Notes: generated by a model not told the origin, from the sequence alone. A DNA stretch of 64,000 bases from Haemonchus contortus (GCA_000469685.2 LS997565.1:5172005-5236004), one strand, 5' to 3'; counted from the stretch's first letter, positions 8,664 through 20,685 are shown. Program-made: numbers and translations.

Positions 8664-11600
8664 ATGTCTGAGCTGGATGCGCTAACGATTGCCATCTATT
8701 CGATATCGACATTCTCGCTTGTGAACAACGTAATTCTTCTTACCGTATATTATCAGTGCCCACTGCCAAAAATCAAAACGTACAAATATTTCTTTTTGTT
8801 CGCTGCAGTACATGATATTACCTTTTCGACGACGTTTCTTCTTTCGATACCGGTAAGAAGTCATATTACTTAAAATTATCAACAAAAATTTCGCACGCAG
8901 ACCAGGAAAGAGGCTCCCATACATCAGCTTTTACAGCAATAGATCGTAAACAAACAATACACACCCAATGCCCGGTGTTTTTAATAAACAGCTGGTCAGT
9001 ACTGCATATTTTTGTGCTTTCCCAGTCACAGTAACGAATATTATTATTGTCGCACCATTTTTCGCCTATAAAAAAATTGATTTTAGAGAATCATTTCACG
9101 GGATGGTTTTTACACCGTAATTGCAACAGGTTTGCTCGCTAGCCGACTCACAGGACTTTTTCTGCTTTCTTATTTTTGTGTGTCCTTCTTCGTTACTACA
9201 CTTTTAGTCACAAACAGCTTTTTATATCGCTACTTACACCTACGCAGGTAAGTGAGGACACGCTGCGAACGGATTTCGAAAGGAGATAGTCTATAAAAGC
9301 TAATCTTTTCAGAAAACAGTGGCTTCAAAAATATTCCACAAAAACGATCATGCTGTCGGGTTTTATTGTGAATGCATCGCTTTTGATCGTGTACTGTGTG
9401 ACAGTTTACGATATCGCGTTTCCCGATCAGAATCTGGAAGGCTCGATAAGGGGTACAATCACGATATCGGGAGTGGATATGAATGAAACTTCTTTTATTG
9501 GACTATCTAAGAAGGTAAACCACCTTATGACTTACGGACAACGATATTCCTCGACGTATTGTTGCCAGCTGTCCAGGTTGTGGTAACTGAGTAAGTGGTA
9601 AACCGTTCCGTTAGTGAAAAAATGGATATCGGCTTTAAAAATAGAAAGAACCCTGAAAACGAGCTTGTCCCTACGAGTTTATTCTCATATCGCAGAAGGT
9701 GAACTTGGGCAGTGATTAAAATTTATTGACGATTGATTTCGTCCAAAAGTTAGAAAAGACTTTTATCTCAATATTCAGAACTAATCGTCTGGTACCATTT
9801 AATCATGCTCCAAGATTTCTACAACAATTTCAGCTGGATTGACTTCTTCGGAGCCTCTAGTCTGAAAACGTACCCGTGATTAAAGATGAAAGCATGCCTG
9901 TTATTATAGGCGCAGTTCATGATAAAAGTAACTTTTGGGGATAACTTTTTCATCCCAAGAATAGCACAAAGGGCGCTGTTGGGTCTGAAACGACCTACAT
10001 GGGGCGTAATAAAACCTTGAGCTGGCATAGCCGACACACACACCAAAGGCAGGACGAGGTTTATCGGCGTTGTAGAGACTGTAGACATTTTCTGGCACGC
10101 GGCTCCCTGTGTTATACGCAGCCTACTGGCCTGTGTGTTAGGCGGCCTACTATACATAAGCTCTACGCAGTGACCCATGAATTTGGACAGCTGGTTGGAA
10201 AACACCTCTCATGCAGTTTTTGTTGTTCTATTCTCAGCTGAACCCTTATTTTGCTACCTCGTTGGAAATGTAGCTAATCTGAGATCAGTTTTTCTCGGCA
10301 AACCAGTAGTGGTTAGTAGAAGTACGGACTGTAGGTTTTCTTGCAAGTTTTTCTCTTTAAGCTTTTATCTAGAACTCTGGATGTTTTCAGAGACCTCAAA
10401 AAAAACCTTCCAGGTTTAGAAGAATTTCAGGCTGAAAGGATTTCAGGCAGGTGGCAAAAAGATGTTTGGTAGCTGATTAATGACCAAATCATTTTCAGTA
10501 CCCTATGAGCACTATGAATCTAGTGCTCAGCGTCGATTTAACTTTGATTTTCGTACTGACAAGTGGTATAAACATATTTTGTGCCAAAGAAATCGCTGCA
10601 TTCTTGAAGAGTGGTGTACTACGTCTCAGCTCTCTCATATTGCAGCGTCAGATGTTCACTCTGCTCCTTTTGCAGGTACGGATTATGGTACACTGCTCTC
10701 AAAGGCACAATTTACGATAATTTTGGGTAATCCAGTTTATGACAAAAAATGGAAAGATGGGAAATTGTGTGATGAAGGCAAAGGAACTGCGTGAATCGGT
10801 GTTTTCAAAGTGAAAAAAGGCTTCGAAAAATCGTTGAAAAGGGGACTGGACGAGAATGGGACCAGAAGAATGAAGAAGAGTAGGGGTTTCGACGAGCTAT
10901 ACAATGTGTCTCACCGCGTACGTGTGAGTACTAGTAATAATAGACTATGGTAGGCAAAATTTTATTCACTTACAAGCATAAATAAAAAAAACATGACAAC
11001 AGCAAAAATAACTCACCTTTCTCAGCCTCTTGGGGTAGGAAAATAGATAAGGGATCGCGGTAGTAAAAAGAATAACAGAGGAAAAAGAATGAGAGAAAAA
11101 CAGCGCGATCTGGCGATCAGCTGATTGTGTGTGGGCCCTAGAACGAATAACTACAATCTGTATCGCCTCGACATTCGTCTGCCGCGACGTCGATCGAGGG
11201 GCGGGAAGGCCGCGCGAGCCGGGAACAGAATCCCACTATGCCCTAACCGTCGAGTTTTTGGGCGCGAGAGTGTCCTTTTTATTACCCTTGAGGGCCACTG
11301 TGTATTCCTAGGGGAAAAAACTCAAAAACCATTTTTATCGTATACCGTGCTTCTACGAATTGAAGACATTCAGAAGAACCGGACATGGGACTAAATCCTG
11401 ATTGAAGCCAAAATTATCATTCGCCATAGAAAAGTAGAAAAGGAATGCGTTAGCACGGTGGAGAGTTGTATCCCCTAAAGTGAAGAAGGTGCGTAGTGAC
11501 AAGTGGCGCACTGTCACGCATGCACGGTCTGCGGTCCGAATCTCGCATCGACACTCCCCAGACCAACATAGCCTCACATCGCTCCCTCGGGGCAACTGAT

Positions 11601-12096
11601 ACCACATCCATCTGGAAGGATAAACGCACTGACATGTACATCGGCTGGACACCGCATAACATGATACAGGCCACATAAGCGTCTAAATGCAACGGCGATT
11701 CTGAGTAGAAGTTGACCGCAGTGTGCATCTCAAAGAGAGGATCAATCAAATAGGACCAATTCTGAAAATGAAAGAGATCGTTGTTTTTTTTGGCTGATTA
11801 TATCTTTCTAGGCTGCTTGTCCAATTCTTTTCGTGCAGATGCCGTTATTCTTCACCGCTGTTCTCTTTTTCACTGGATTTGACACTACACCACTCATAAC
11901 TAACTTACTTGATATTCTTATGGCATTACTACCGCTTGTAAATCCTGTCATAATTGTAGCATTTCTAGGAAACTATCGTAACGTAGTTCTTATCAAACTG
12001 AGACTTAAAAAGCCCACACAAGAGGCTGACATACGCACACGACCTGCGGTTGCTGTCATCCGAAATACAGTGCCCACAGTTTGCGCAACATTCTAG
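8664..12096 (+). CDS. Str-superfamily 7TM chemoreceptor, 5 exons, 337 aa
   Basis: Exons: 8664-8852, 9087-9247, 9313-9514, 10499-10675, 11812-12096. All splice sites are GT/AG and phases are 0, 2, 0, 0. Exon 1 encodes TM1 and TM2 (CPLPKIKTYKYFF). Exon 2 encodes TM3 with SFLYRY. Exon 3 encodes TM4 and the extracellular loop ending DMNETSFIGLSKK. Exon 4 encodes TM5 (GINIFCAKEI) and exon 5 TM6-TM7 (LVNPVIIVAFLGNYRNV). No frame breaks were found. Its closest relatives in the window are the receptors at 3630 and 17968. Introns 3 and 4 are expanded to 984 and 1136 bases by repeats: a dispersed repeat at about 10700-11110 and a SINE-like copy at 11470-11755. Probable role: chemosensation in ciliated neurons, signalling through G proteins. 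Confidence 0.88.
9790..10230. other. unassigned sequence in receptor intron 3
   Basis: This accounts for about half of intron 3. Overlapping open frames exist on both strands (up to 128 codons) but show no domain. The stretch with repeated GGCCTAC / GCAGCCTACTGGCC words suggests part of a repeat. Paralogous introns at 3630 and 17968 lack it, so it is probably an insertion. Confidence 0.3.
10700..11110 (+). repeat. dispersed non-coding repeat, copy 1
   Basis: It begins with AAGGCACAATTTACGATAA, continues through a purine-rich stretch containing GGACTGGACGAG, and ends in A-rich sequence with ACTCACCTTTCTCA. The same order of blocks occurs at about 12420-12830, with ACGATAATTTTAGGG at its start. 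The start block alone occurs near 24977. No inverted termini were seen and the class is unknown. Confidence 0.45.
11470..11755 (+). repeat. tRNA-derived SINE-like element
   Basis: The head AAGTGGCGCACTGTCACGC...GGTCTGCGGTCCGAATC resembles a degenerate pol III A box and B box. The body contains CCCTCGGGGCAACTGAT, CATCTGGAAGGATAAA, GACATGTACATCGGCTGG and GGCGATTCTGAGTAGAAGT. The same order is found in the copy at 46672-46960, which has a better B box. It lies in receptor intron 4. Confidence 0.6.
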
Positions 12097-12419
12097 CCTG
12101 TTACTCCTTGGAAAACTACTAGAGAACCTTTCGTTTTGGACTCTCTTGTTTGACGTAACTTAAAATTGGTTCAAGTAGAACGTTGTTTCACAGGAATAAA
12201 TTTCACAGGTAAATGTTGGTAAAAGGCTTAATGTCTCGACTATAGAATGAGATCGAAAGCAAAATCTTAGCACAACAGTACCAGGTTATGCGAGCTATAT
12301 TTTTGTAAGCCCAGCAGTTAATTCGATCAATCTTAGCCGGCGTTTGTGATGTGATGTGTAGCGTTTTTGACTGTCACTATTCATTACTATGCAGAACATG
12401 AAAGACAAGACAATTCATT

Positions 12420-12830
12420 GGGCGAAGGCACAGTTCACGATAATTTTAGGGTACACGGTTTTTGACGAAAAATGAAGGATTTAGTCTAGAATAGTGCAAA
12501 AACAGAAAAAAAGCGCTGAAAAGGATGTATTAAAAGGAACACAGAGGTTTAGAAAAGTAGACAATGGGGATTGGACGAGTGCTAGGGAGGAAAACGGCAG
12601 TGAAGGGCGTGTTTGGGCGAGTAGACGAAGGTGATGCAATGTCTACAAGTCAACAAAAACCAGAATAGTCACAACAGAAAAATTCAAAATAAAGGTATAA
12701 ATTAACAAAAGAATGACTAACGGCCAAAATGACTCACTTATTCAATCCTAGAGCGGTAGAAAATTAGAAGAAGATTAGTAACAGGAAAAAGAACAAGAAA
12801 GAATAGTAGAATAGCAGTGAAAATTGTCTC
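12420..12830 (+). repeat. dispersed non-coding repeat, copy 2
   Basis: It aligns in order with about 10700-11110: AAGGCACAGTTCACGATAA, a purine-rich block with GATTGGACGAG, then A-rich sequence with TGACTCACTTATTCA. A more distant segment with AAATTGGACGAG lies at about 13000-13260. The long - strand open frame over 12921-13334 is the complement of this purine-rich sequence and is not a gene. Confidence 0.45.
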
Positions 12831-13535
12831 GTCACGTCCGAGAGAAGCGTTTACACACTTTCGGTGTAGAACACACAGACATCGTAGAATGCGGGAGACA
12901 AAGAGCTACCACCGATAACTCTATAGGTAAGTATCCAGGTCTTGAAGGCTGAATTCACTATAGTTTTTCGAATCACGATTAATGAAAGTGAAGGTCCAGA
13001 ATAGTGTGAAGAAAGCGCGAAAACCGGCGTACTCAGAGAAAGGTAAGGCCTCAAATAAGAATTGAAATCGGGTGATGAAGGAGAATCTGGAGAAGGAGGT
13101 GGAGAATCTGACGACAGAAGTTACATGAAAGGGAAATTGGACGAGCTGTTCGTATGCGCACGCCAGCAGAATACAGTCCCTGCTACGCCGGAAAAAAGAC
13201 AAAAAAATAGAGAGATAAAAAAATAGGATTAGCTCACAAAAAAAAGATTTGAAAATTGTTATTAAAATTTGTCCAACTTCGGGTATATGTGTCGGCTCAG
13301 TCGCGCAGTAACAAGGCTTAGGGGTCCTTATCACGCGACATCCAGGCCGTTTTTCAACCCGACAGCGTCGCTACCTTTTGCTATCCTTGAAAGTAGCAGG
13401 TTCTTAGGAAAAGATCTCAGCAGCTACATGACAGAAATGAAGAAATAGGCTCTTTTTAACATCAAATCTGTCATCACTTTACGAACGTGTCAGCCCAGAT
13501 CTTCGCCCTCCACATAAAGCCAACCATACTTTCCT

Positions 13536-15523
13536 ATGTTTACAGACGAACTGTTCCCGTATATTTGTTATACAATTTTGATGCTCTCGCTATTGACCAA
13601 CACTATTCTAATTACCATTTATGTATTCTGTCCTCTGAAAAAAATGAATGCGTATAGATACTTTTTCCTAATCTCTGCGATACAGGATATCATATATTCA
13701 ATGGTGTTTCTTCTTTCATTTCCAGTGAGATATAATGTATTTGATAGCTTCAAATTTGTTTCAATAATAGGTTGGTAGTTTTACAAAGGTCTTCTCTGGA
13801 GTGCTGCTTCAATTATAAGTTTCAGAAGCGATGGGCACATACATATGTATATTCTATAGGTAAAATAAAAATGCTTTTTGATGTTCTTCTTTCAGCGACC
13901 TATCTCGAAAAACCATTTTTTTTCATAATTTTTTCTGGTATACTTAGTTACGAACCTATTGGATTAATTTTAATAAATATATTTTGTGTATCACACTTGG
14001 CTTCAATATTGGTGGTGACTAACAGCTTTATATACCGATATTTGCAACTGTGCAGGTATAACTGGGCCTCAAGTTACATTCATTCTTCAAAAAGAGATTT
14101 ACAATAATATTGGCGAGCGTTTTCAGGATGCAACTTTTCCAAAGGCTTTCCTCCCCACGAGCCATCACGAATGCATTGCTATTAATGCTATACTTATTAT
14201 TTACTATAGTGTGACCGTTTATTTGGTCGCTTTTCCTAATGAAAATCTCAGATATTCCGTTGAAAGCTCTATCATAGAAGCTGAAATGAATTTTCGCGGG
14301 ACGAACTCTTTCATAGGCCTGTCGGCAAAGGTAGGCCAATCTTCTTCTCATACACATTTTCAGAAGAGCAAAAAGTTTCTACAAGTGAGTCATGAGTATC
14401 ATATCCCCAGACTACAACAGCTAGTGAATTTTCGCATCTGCCAAAAAATTTCTGCCAAGATATTGCTTCTGTATCTGGGAAGAAGGCACCTGACCTATTT
14501 TGTCCGGAACGGCAGTGCTAACGAATCTATGAGCGGACGTTCAACCAAACTACGTAAGCTTCCGCAGACCACCTGAACAGTCCAATAGCCTCCAAAAAAA
14601 TGCAGTAAAATACACCTAGTGAATTCTCCCCGAAAATCGCGTCGCGCTAGCCACACCTGATCGCGTGCAGTCGCGAGCTTTGAAGGTAAAGGTATGAATC
14701 ATCAGTGGAAGGATACGGTAGTTGCCGCGAAAACGCTGTGGGAATTCGGGGAAAAGTACCGCCATCAGTAACGCTACTGACAAGGGGACACAAACAAGTC
14801 GAAGCGGTGATATAGCATTGTTTGAACTCGGTCCCCTATGTAGAATTTTTTTCAGCACACAATGAATTCCATGGATCTGGTCTTAGTCGCTATTTTATTT
14901 CTTGCACTTGCAGCTCCTGCTGTTATCAATATATTTTGTGCTGGGAAAATCAGTGCTTTTCTGAGAAATGCTGCAAATCGTCACAATTCTCTGAAACATC
15001 TATGTCGAATGTTCTTCTTACTTCTGCTACAGGTGTGTCTTTACTGAGTTCTGTTTATTTCTAGCAATGCCTCATGTGCGCCATCGACTAACACTGGAAG
15101 GTAAGCCGTCAAATACGAATAAAAATGCATCACTCATTTGAAACTAAAGCATTGATTACAATTGTTAGAACATCTGCCCGCAATTGAATGGCTCAAAAAG
15201 TTAGTGGCAAGAAAATTTTATTTCTTAAATGCTCCTGACTTCAGGCTGCTTGCCCTTTTGTCTTCATGCAAGTGCCATCATTCACTGTTTCGGTCCTTAT
15301 TTTTGCTGGAATCGACAGTACACAAGTCATCACGGAATCAATTGATATCTCCTTCGCATTACAACCACTTGTTAACCCCATTATAATAATAGCGTTTCTC
15401 AAAGAATATCGAAACTTTATTTTGACTAAACTTAAACTGAAAAGACCTCCAGCAACAGGAACCGGACTGTTCACTATCATTACGAAAGCTAAATTGTCTT
15501 CTAGAACACCTGTATCTCACTGA
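13536..15523 (+). pseudogene. Str-superfamily 7TM chemoreceptor with two frameshifts
   Basis: Exons: 13536-13724, 13896-14055, 14127-14330, 14856-15032, 15245-15523. Exons 1, 4 and 5 are open and have family lengths (189, 177 and 279). Exon 2 is 160 bases where every intact paralog has 161, with the break at an 8-T run (13916-13923): RPIS is in one frame and the part ending TNSFIYRY in another. Exon 3 is 204 bases with one codon extra and one base short, so its TM4 start and the VTVYLVAFPNENL part are in different frames. Splice sites are intact. Either it is a young pseudogene or the homopolymer break is an assembly error; two independent breaks favour a pseudogene. AATAAA is at 15612-15617. 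Confidence 0.8.
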
Positions 15524-16020
15524 TGTTCTCTATTTTGAGGAAAAAACAGCTCCTCATGGAAGCTACTTTCTTCTTCGTACTATATATCATACCGCATTGT
15601 GTTGTAAAGATAATAAAGTTCACAAAATTTACTGTGGGTTCACTTCTAATATTACAAAAGAGAAATTCCATCACTTCTTCGTCGACTGATCTTTGAAAAT
15701 TTCTATGTGGCTCTCAATGTGCAGAATGTAATTTTTCTATGAGGTCGTACATCGTCAGATGAGTAGGAGAGCAGTATTGGATCAGAGGATCGTTTGCGAC
15801 CAAGAAGGTGTGGTTGGATGTGGTTCATGTCGAGGGCAGTTATTTTTGTGGCCTGTTGGTTACGCGATGACAGCCGGGATCCAAAGTTAAGCGGTGTTAA
15901 ATTGAATGGCATGGATCCTAGCTTTTATCGTGCGCGTAACCCACCTCAATAGAACAATGTAAACGGTTAATTGTTACAATGAATAATAAATTGCTGTTTC
16001 GATGCTGTTAATGGCTTACG
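15524..16020. other. 3' flank and intergenic region with AATAAA at 15612
   Basis: A canonical AATAAA at 15612-15617 lies 89 bases after the receptor stop at 15523 and is its likely poly(A) signal. I see no gene between this and the conserved module starting near 16020. Confidence 0.5.
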
Positions 16021-16320
16021 TGGCTTACAGATTCGCTATCTTAGTTGAAAAGGGTCCAGGATTCCCGTCACAACCTTTATTAGACCCGAATGAATACACA
16101 ACTAATGGCTCCTTCAAATAGTTACGAAAACGCAAGATCGATTTTGGGATTCGACCACTGATTTTTTAATTAGCTTCGATGAACAACCCTTGACACCTGG
16201 CTCTGGTAGCCACTCAGTTCCATGAAAGGACAAATCGCTCACGGAACTGAATGTATATCAAGAAGCCAACTTGCAAACAAGTATTGGCAGCTAAGGGTTG
16301 TATTTAAATCACAAATTGAA
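16020..16320 (+). promoter_or_regulatory. conserved upstream module of receptor gene, copy C
   Basis: It contains the GAAAACGCAAGATCGAT, CTGGTAGCCACTCAGTTCCAT and ACGGAACTGAATG blocks seen in copies A and B. Here the TATA-like box is altered to ATTTAAATCAC at about 16301-16311. It lies 1.66 kb before the start at 17968, compared with about 250 bases in the two paralogs, because a foldback element and its flanks intervene. Confidence 0.45.
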
Positions 16321-16620
16321 GAAAGTATTCGGAAAGGAATAGCATTAACGTTGCGTCACGGCAGTGGTGCAGTAAGAGATGCGAGAGAGACGCCGCACGC
16401 GAAGAAATGTAGCAGAGTGCAGCAGCAAGAAAGAAATGCAGGAACAAAGAACTAACGGTAGAATCATGCTAAAATAATGATCGCCTTGAGTTGTACAAAG
16501 GACGTTAGAACTGTTTTAAGGAGGCAAGTTGTCCGCGACAGCCGCATGCTGCGGATCAATTATGCAAAAGCGATCCTACTGCCCGTCTCTTGCGTCACTG
16601 TTCTCTATCAAGGCGTAAAA

Positions 16621-17752
16621 TGCTTTTTGGAAATGGTTTTTCGCATGGTGTAGGAGCATGAGCACTTAGTATAGAAAGATGGTTCATGTCCGCTAAATGA
16701 TCCTCTATATGCCAAAAAAGGAGTGAAAATGATTTTGTCAGGAATTGCCATTTTAACCCACTTAGCGTCGTTCGTTTCATTCATGGCGTCATCTGTCCGC
16801 ACAGAGAAGGCGCCAGTGGACTGCATACTGAAAATAACGTGAAAGGTAGCCAAAAAAGGGAGCCACATGTTGAAATATGTATGTTGAAAAGTGCGGGGAA
16901 TTTCCATGTATGCTCTCCACAATGAAGCTCCTAGCAGTGAAAGATGGTTTGGTGGATAGCGATGCGGACTTCGAGTTTGGAGGGCCAGGTTGGGCTGATG
17001 GTTCGGACTCCCGAGGCTTTGTCGTTTTTGCAATTTATGCTGCCACCTCCAAATTGGCTTCATATTGCACCAGGGCCAAAGCAAGAGCCTACTGGTTATG
17101 ATCGTGACCAGGACCGGCGATAACCTCTACAAGTCGCTAGAATTTTATGTGTGGAGCATTATCATTGGAGGAGCTTCGCACTCCATGGAGATGGCCAACC
17201 ATAAGAGCGAAAAAAACCATTCGACGGGCAAGATCAACGCGCACATCAAATTCTCACGACTTGTAGGGGTTGTCGCTGGTCCTGGTAACGGTCATGACCA
17301 GTAGAGCACTTGCTTCGGCCCTGGTGCAATATGAAGCCAATCTGGAGGTGGCAGCATAAAATGCAATAACGCCAAACTTCTGAGATCCGATCCATCAATT
17401 CAGCCTAACCGCTCCGCTTGAAGTCCAAATCGCTATCAACCAAACCATCTGACGCTGCTATCAGCTGCACCTTGGAGAGCACATATAAAACTTTCCCCGC
17501 ACTTCTCAACATGTGGCTCCCTTTTCTGGCGACCGTTCACGTTATTTTCAATGCGCAGTCCACTGGCGCCTTCTACTGTGCCGACAGATGACGCCATGAG
17601 TGAAACAAACGACGCCGCTTAGTGGGTTAAAACGGCAATTTCTGACAAAATTATTTTCACTCATTTTTTGGCATTCAGAAGGCCATTTAGAGGAGAGTTC
17701 TATACTCAGTGCTCATGTCCCTATACCATGCAAGAAACCACTTTCGAAAAGC
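16621..17752. mobile_element. large foldback element, arms over 500 bp
   Basis: A left arm (about 16621-17160) is the imperfect reverse complement of a right arm (about 17235-17752), with a loop of roughly 75 bases. Matching landmarks are GGAGCCACATGTTGA versus TCAACATGTGGCTCC, and TTTATGCTGCCACCTCCA versus TGGAGGTGGCAGCATAAA. No transposase and no clear target duplication were seen. The overlapping open frames on both strands mirror each other and are not genes. It separates the module at 16020-16320 from the receptor at 17968. Confidence 0.8.
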
Positions 17753-17967
17753 GTCCCTGAAAGACCTTCCTTGTGAGCCTCAGACGACCATTGTAACAAT
17801 GTGAAGCCTATCATTCTGTGTCAAAAACAGGTGTTTCTAGCGGCAGTAATTGTTGTTTTCGGCTCAAAACCGGGACTCAAAACTGATAAATAGTAGTTCA
17901 CAAAATAGGCAGGATTCAGATATCAAGCACGTCTTATTCCACGCAGACCTTCTTCCTCAACTTCTAA

Positions 17968-20032
17968 ATGTCTTCGCCAGATGTCCTTCCAACAGCCATC
18001 TATTCGATATCGGCTTTCTCGCTTGTGAATAACGTGATCCTCCTTATCGTATATTATCACTGTCCACTGCAGAAAATCAAATCGTACAGATACTTCTTTT
18101 TATTCTCTGCACTACAAGATATTACGTTTTCAGTTTCGTTTCTTCTTTTGATACCGGTGAGAATTCACATTACCTGGAAGTATCACGAAATTTCTAGTAA
18201 ACCAGGGGAAAAGCCCTCATACATAAGCTTTTACAACATATGATCGCAAAACAAATAATTGACACTCACACTCGGTAGTTTTAAATTATTGCTGGTCAGT
18301 ACAACAAATTTTTGTGGATTTCCAAACGAAGTATTTTTCCATCAGCTTCCACCTATGAATACAATATTAATCGTTTCCAGAGAATCATTTCACAGGATGG
18401 TTTTTTCACCATGATTGCAACAGGCTTGCTTGCTAATCGACCCACAGGAGTTGTTCTAATTGCTATTTATGCTGTATCTTTTTTCGTTACTACACTTGTA
18501 GTCACAAACAGCTTCATATATCGGTACTTACATCTGTGCAGGTAAGTGAAGTTACGATGCTATTTGCGCACTGGAACGAGGTTATCTGGAAGCTAGTATT
18601 TTCAGGAGTCAATTGCTTGAAAAGTATTCCACCAGAGAAATCATGTTATTAGGCTTTTTTGTAAATACATCAGTTTTGATCGTGTACTGTGTGGCATGCT
18701 ACGAAGTTGCGTTTCCTGATGAGAATGTGGACCGTCTGATACGAAACACTATCTCAGTATCAGAGGTGGACATGAACAACACCGCTTTGATTGGATTATC
18801 GAAAATGGTAAGCGTATAGGAAAAGTATAACTGAATAAGGGAACGTTACCAAGCAAACGGAGAAATTGCTTGATCGCGCCGCTTATGAGGCACTGAAGAG
18901 AAGCTCATGCTGGTTGTGACTTTGACGGTAAACGCACAACATCGACCTTTGAGAACAGTATCGGCACCAGAAAAAAAACCCAGAGGCTTTTTGGATAAGA
19001 CACCGAAATCCATGAAACATGAACAACAAGAATGAGTGCATCAACACAGCTATTGACCTCTTGCCTTATATCCGGGCTGAGTCACTCCACGATGCCATTA
19101 ATGGGTGGCGGTAGACCGAGCAGTCTCAATTGCTCTAGCGTCTCTGAAGTTGAGTAACTGTTCGGTGATGGTGTAACTAACGTGAGAAACGTGCTGGAAA
19201 TTTTCGTTAGTTGGAAGTTCATAAGTCTGGGTTGGTCTCCGTGAAGCGTGATAGGCAAGCTTCTGAAGTACCGGAACGCTTTCATGCCTTTATAAGGACA
19301 AAAACATCGTTAGTCGAAACGTCAGGTGTAATAAATGTTTCACCATTAAAAAACCTTTCGGCACAGAAGCACTCTTAAGCAATCAGAGAACTAATAGCTG
19401 AAGAAGAACCCTATCATTTTCAGTCATCTATGGACACCGTGGATCTAGTGCTCAGCGTCAGTTTAGTCCTGATTTTCATTATAACGAGTGGTATAAACAT
19501 ATTCTGTGCCAAGGCAATTGCTGCGTTCCTAAAGAGCGCTGCTCTTCGTTCAAGCTCCCTTACTCTACAGCGTCAGATGTTCATTCTCCTTCTTCTGCAG
19601 GTACGGATTAGGATACATTATCCCTAAAAACTCAAAGACTTTCAGGGTAATTAGTAGACCTCATACTTTATAATTTGCTCTTGGTGGAATCCAATTTTGG
19701 CCACGGAAGAATAAGTTGTTCTTTTGTGTGACTGAAAGTTCTTTCAGGCTGGCTGTCCAATTCTTTTCGTGCAGATGCCATTCTGTTTCTCCGCTATTTT
19801 CTTTTTCACTAGCATCAACAGCAGTCCACTGATAACCAACTTAATTGATATTCTGATGGCGTTGTTACCGCTTGTGAATCCTGTGATAATTTTAGCTTTT
19901 CTAGGGGATTACCGGAATTTCGTTCTTACCAAACTCAGACTAAAAAAATATTTACAAGGAGCCAACGTAGCCACACGCTCTATTATCGTTAACAATCAAA
20001 ATGCAGTACCGACAGCACGAGCTTCTTCCTGA
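17968..20032 (+). CDS. Str-superfamily 7TM chemoreceptor, 5 exons, 337 aa
   Basis: Exons: 17968-18156, 18381-18541, 18606-18807, 19424-19600, 19748-20032. Exon lengths (189, 161, 202, 177, 285) equal those of the receptor at 8664 exactly. TM1-TM2 carry CPLQKIKSYRYFF, TM3 ends TNSFIYRY, TM5 has GINIFCAKAI, and TM7 has LVNPVIILAFLGDYRNF. The acceptor residues before TM6 are A-G-C-P instead of A-A-C-P. No breaks were found. Intron 3 (18808-19423) holds a decayed PLE 3' end. AATAAA is at 20138-20143. The upstream module is displaced by a foldback insertion, so expression may differ from its paralogs. Likely role: chemosensory G-protein-coupled receptor. Confidence 0.9.
18840..19345 (+). mobile_element. 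decayed Penelope-like element 3' end in receptor intron 3
   Basis: From about 18905 one frame reads HAGCDFDGKRTT, the block seen in the 7.2-kb PLE relic. After a shift, another frame reads E-A-F-W-I and, after a stop, N-N-K-N-E-C-I, the conserved tail of the PLE protein (EAFWI...REECV at 50.6 kb). The 3' end at 19316-19335 is GAAACGTC, seven bases, then AATAAA. This repeats the arrangement at 5449-5467 and 51086-51104. The relic is in sense orientation within intron 3. Confidence 0.65.
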
Positions 20033-20137
20033 GCGATCATATGTTGATTAGAAATCTACCAGTGATTTCTTCAAATTTCATTTCTGACGTTGGTGTTTAA
20101 TGGGTTAGATGGTAATGCTAAAACATTACTTTTGAAA

Positions 20138-20143
20138 AATAAA
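20138..20143 (+). terminator. poly(A) signal AATAAA for receptor 17968-20032
   Basis: Canonical AATAAA 106 bases after the stop codon. Assignment rests on position. Confidence 0.5.
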
Positions 20144-20685
20144 TTTTCCTACAGTATTGCTGTTGAAGTGCTCGAGTGCTCGATTTCTCGAAATGAATTC
20201 ATTAGCAAAATCTCGAAGTATTAGGTTTTGAGGGACGTATCTGTTGGAAATTTTTCATGGGTCCAGAATTTTGCTGAGCTTCCTGTAAGCTTATAATTGA
20301 ATACAATAGAAATACGCTACCTGCACACCCGCATTACTTATCATGAGTTTCAGATATCGCAATCGGTCTTTCATCAGATCTTTATAGCCTGAACAACAAG
20401 AACCGGATTCATTAACTTTTTTTATTTTAAACTGTGAAGGGGTAAAAGTAGGTGTGCACAGTGTCACTGAAAAATGCTGCAAGACTAAATTCTCGCCGGA
20501 AGTTCCAATGGCTTTCAGCAACGGGATGGCCGGACTCGAAGTCGTAAAGAAGAACTAGTTAAATGTAGTCAGACAGCAAGATCATTACGCGGCTAAATAA
20601 GCACTGAAAAGGTAACCGAATATGCAATGCATATGAGCAAGGGTAACGCCTTTAGATAAACCATTTCGCCCTCTGGCGCCCCACG
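20144..20685. other. intergenic; diverged copy of receptor 3' flank
   Basis: Around 20180-20280 the sequence resembles the 3' flanks of the receptors at 3630 (about 6655-6790) and 8664 (about 12230-12330), with blocks such as GCAAAATCTC and TATCTGTTGGAAATTTT. This supports duplication of whole gene units. No gene is recognised. Confidence 0.4.

Noticed and set aside
12921..13334. A 137-codon - strand frame rich in Phe, Ser and Leu
   Set aside because: It is the complement of purine-rich repeat sequence and shows no domain, signal or neighbouring exon.
16608..17084. A 158-codon - strand frame
   Set aside because: It lies in one arm of the foldback, and the mirrored arm gives matching frames on the other strand. 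No domain or splice context.
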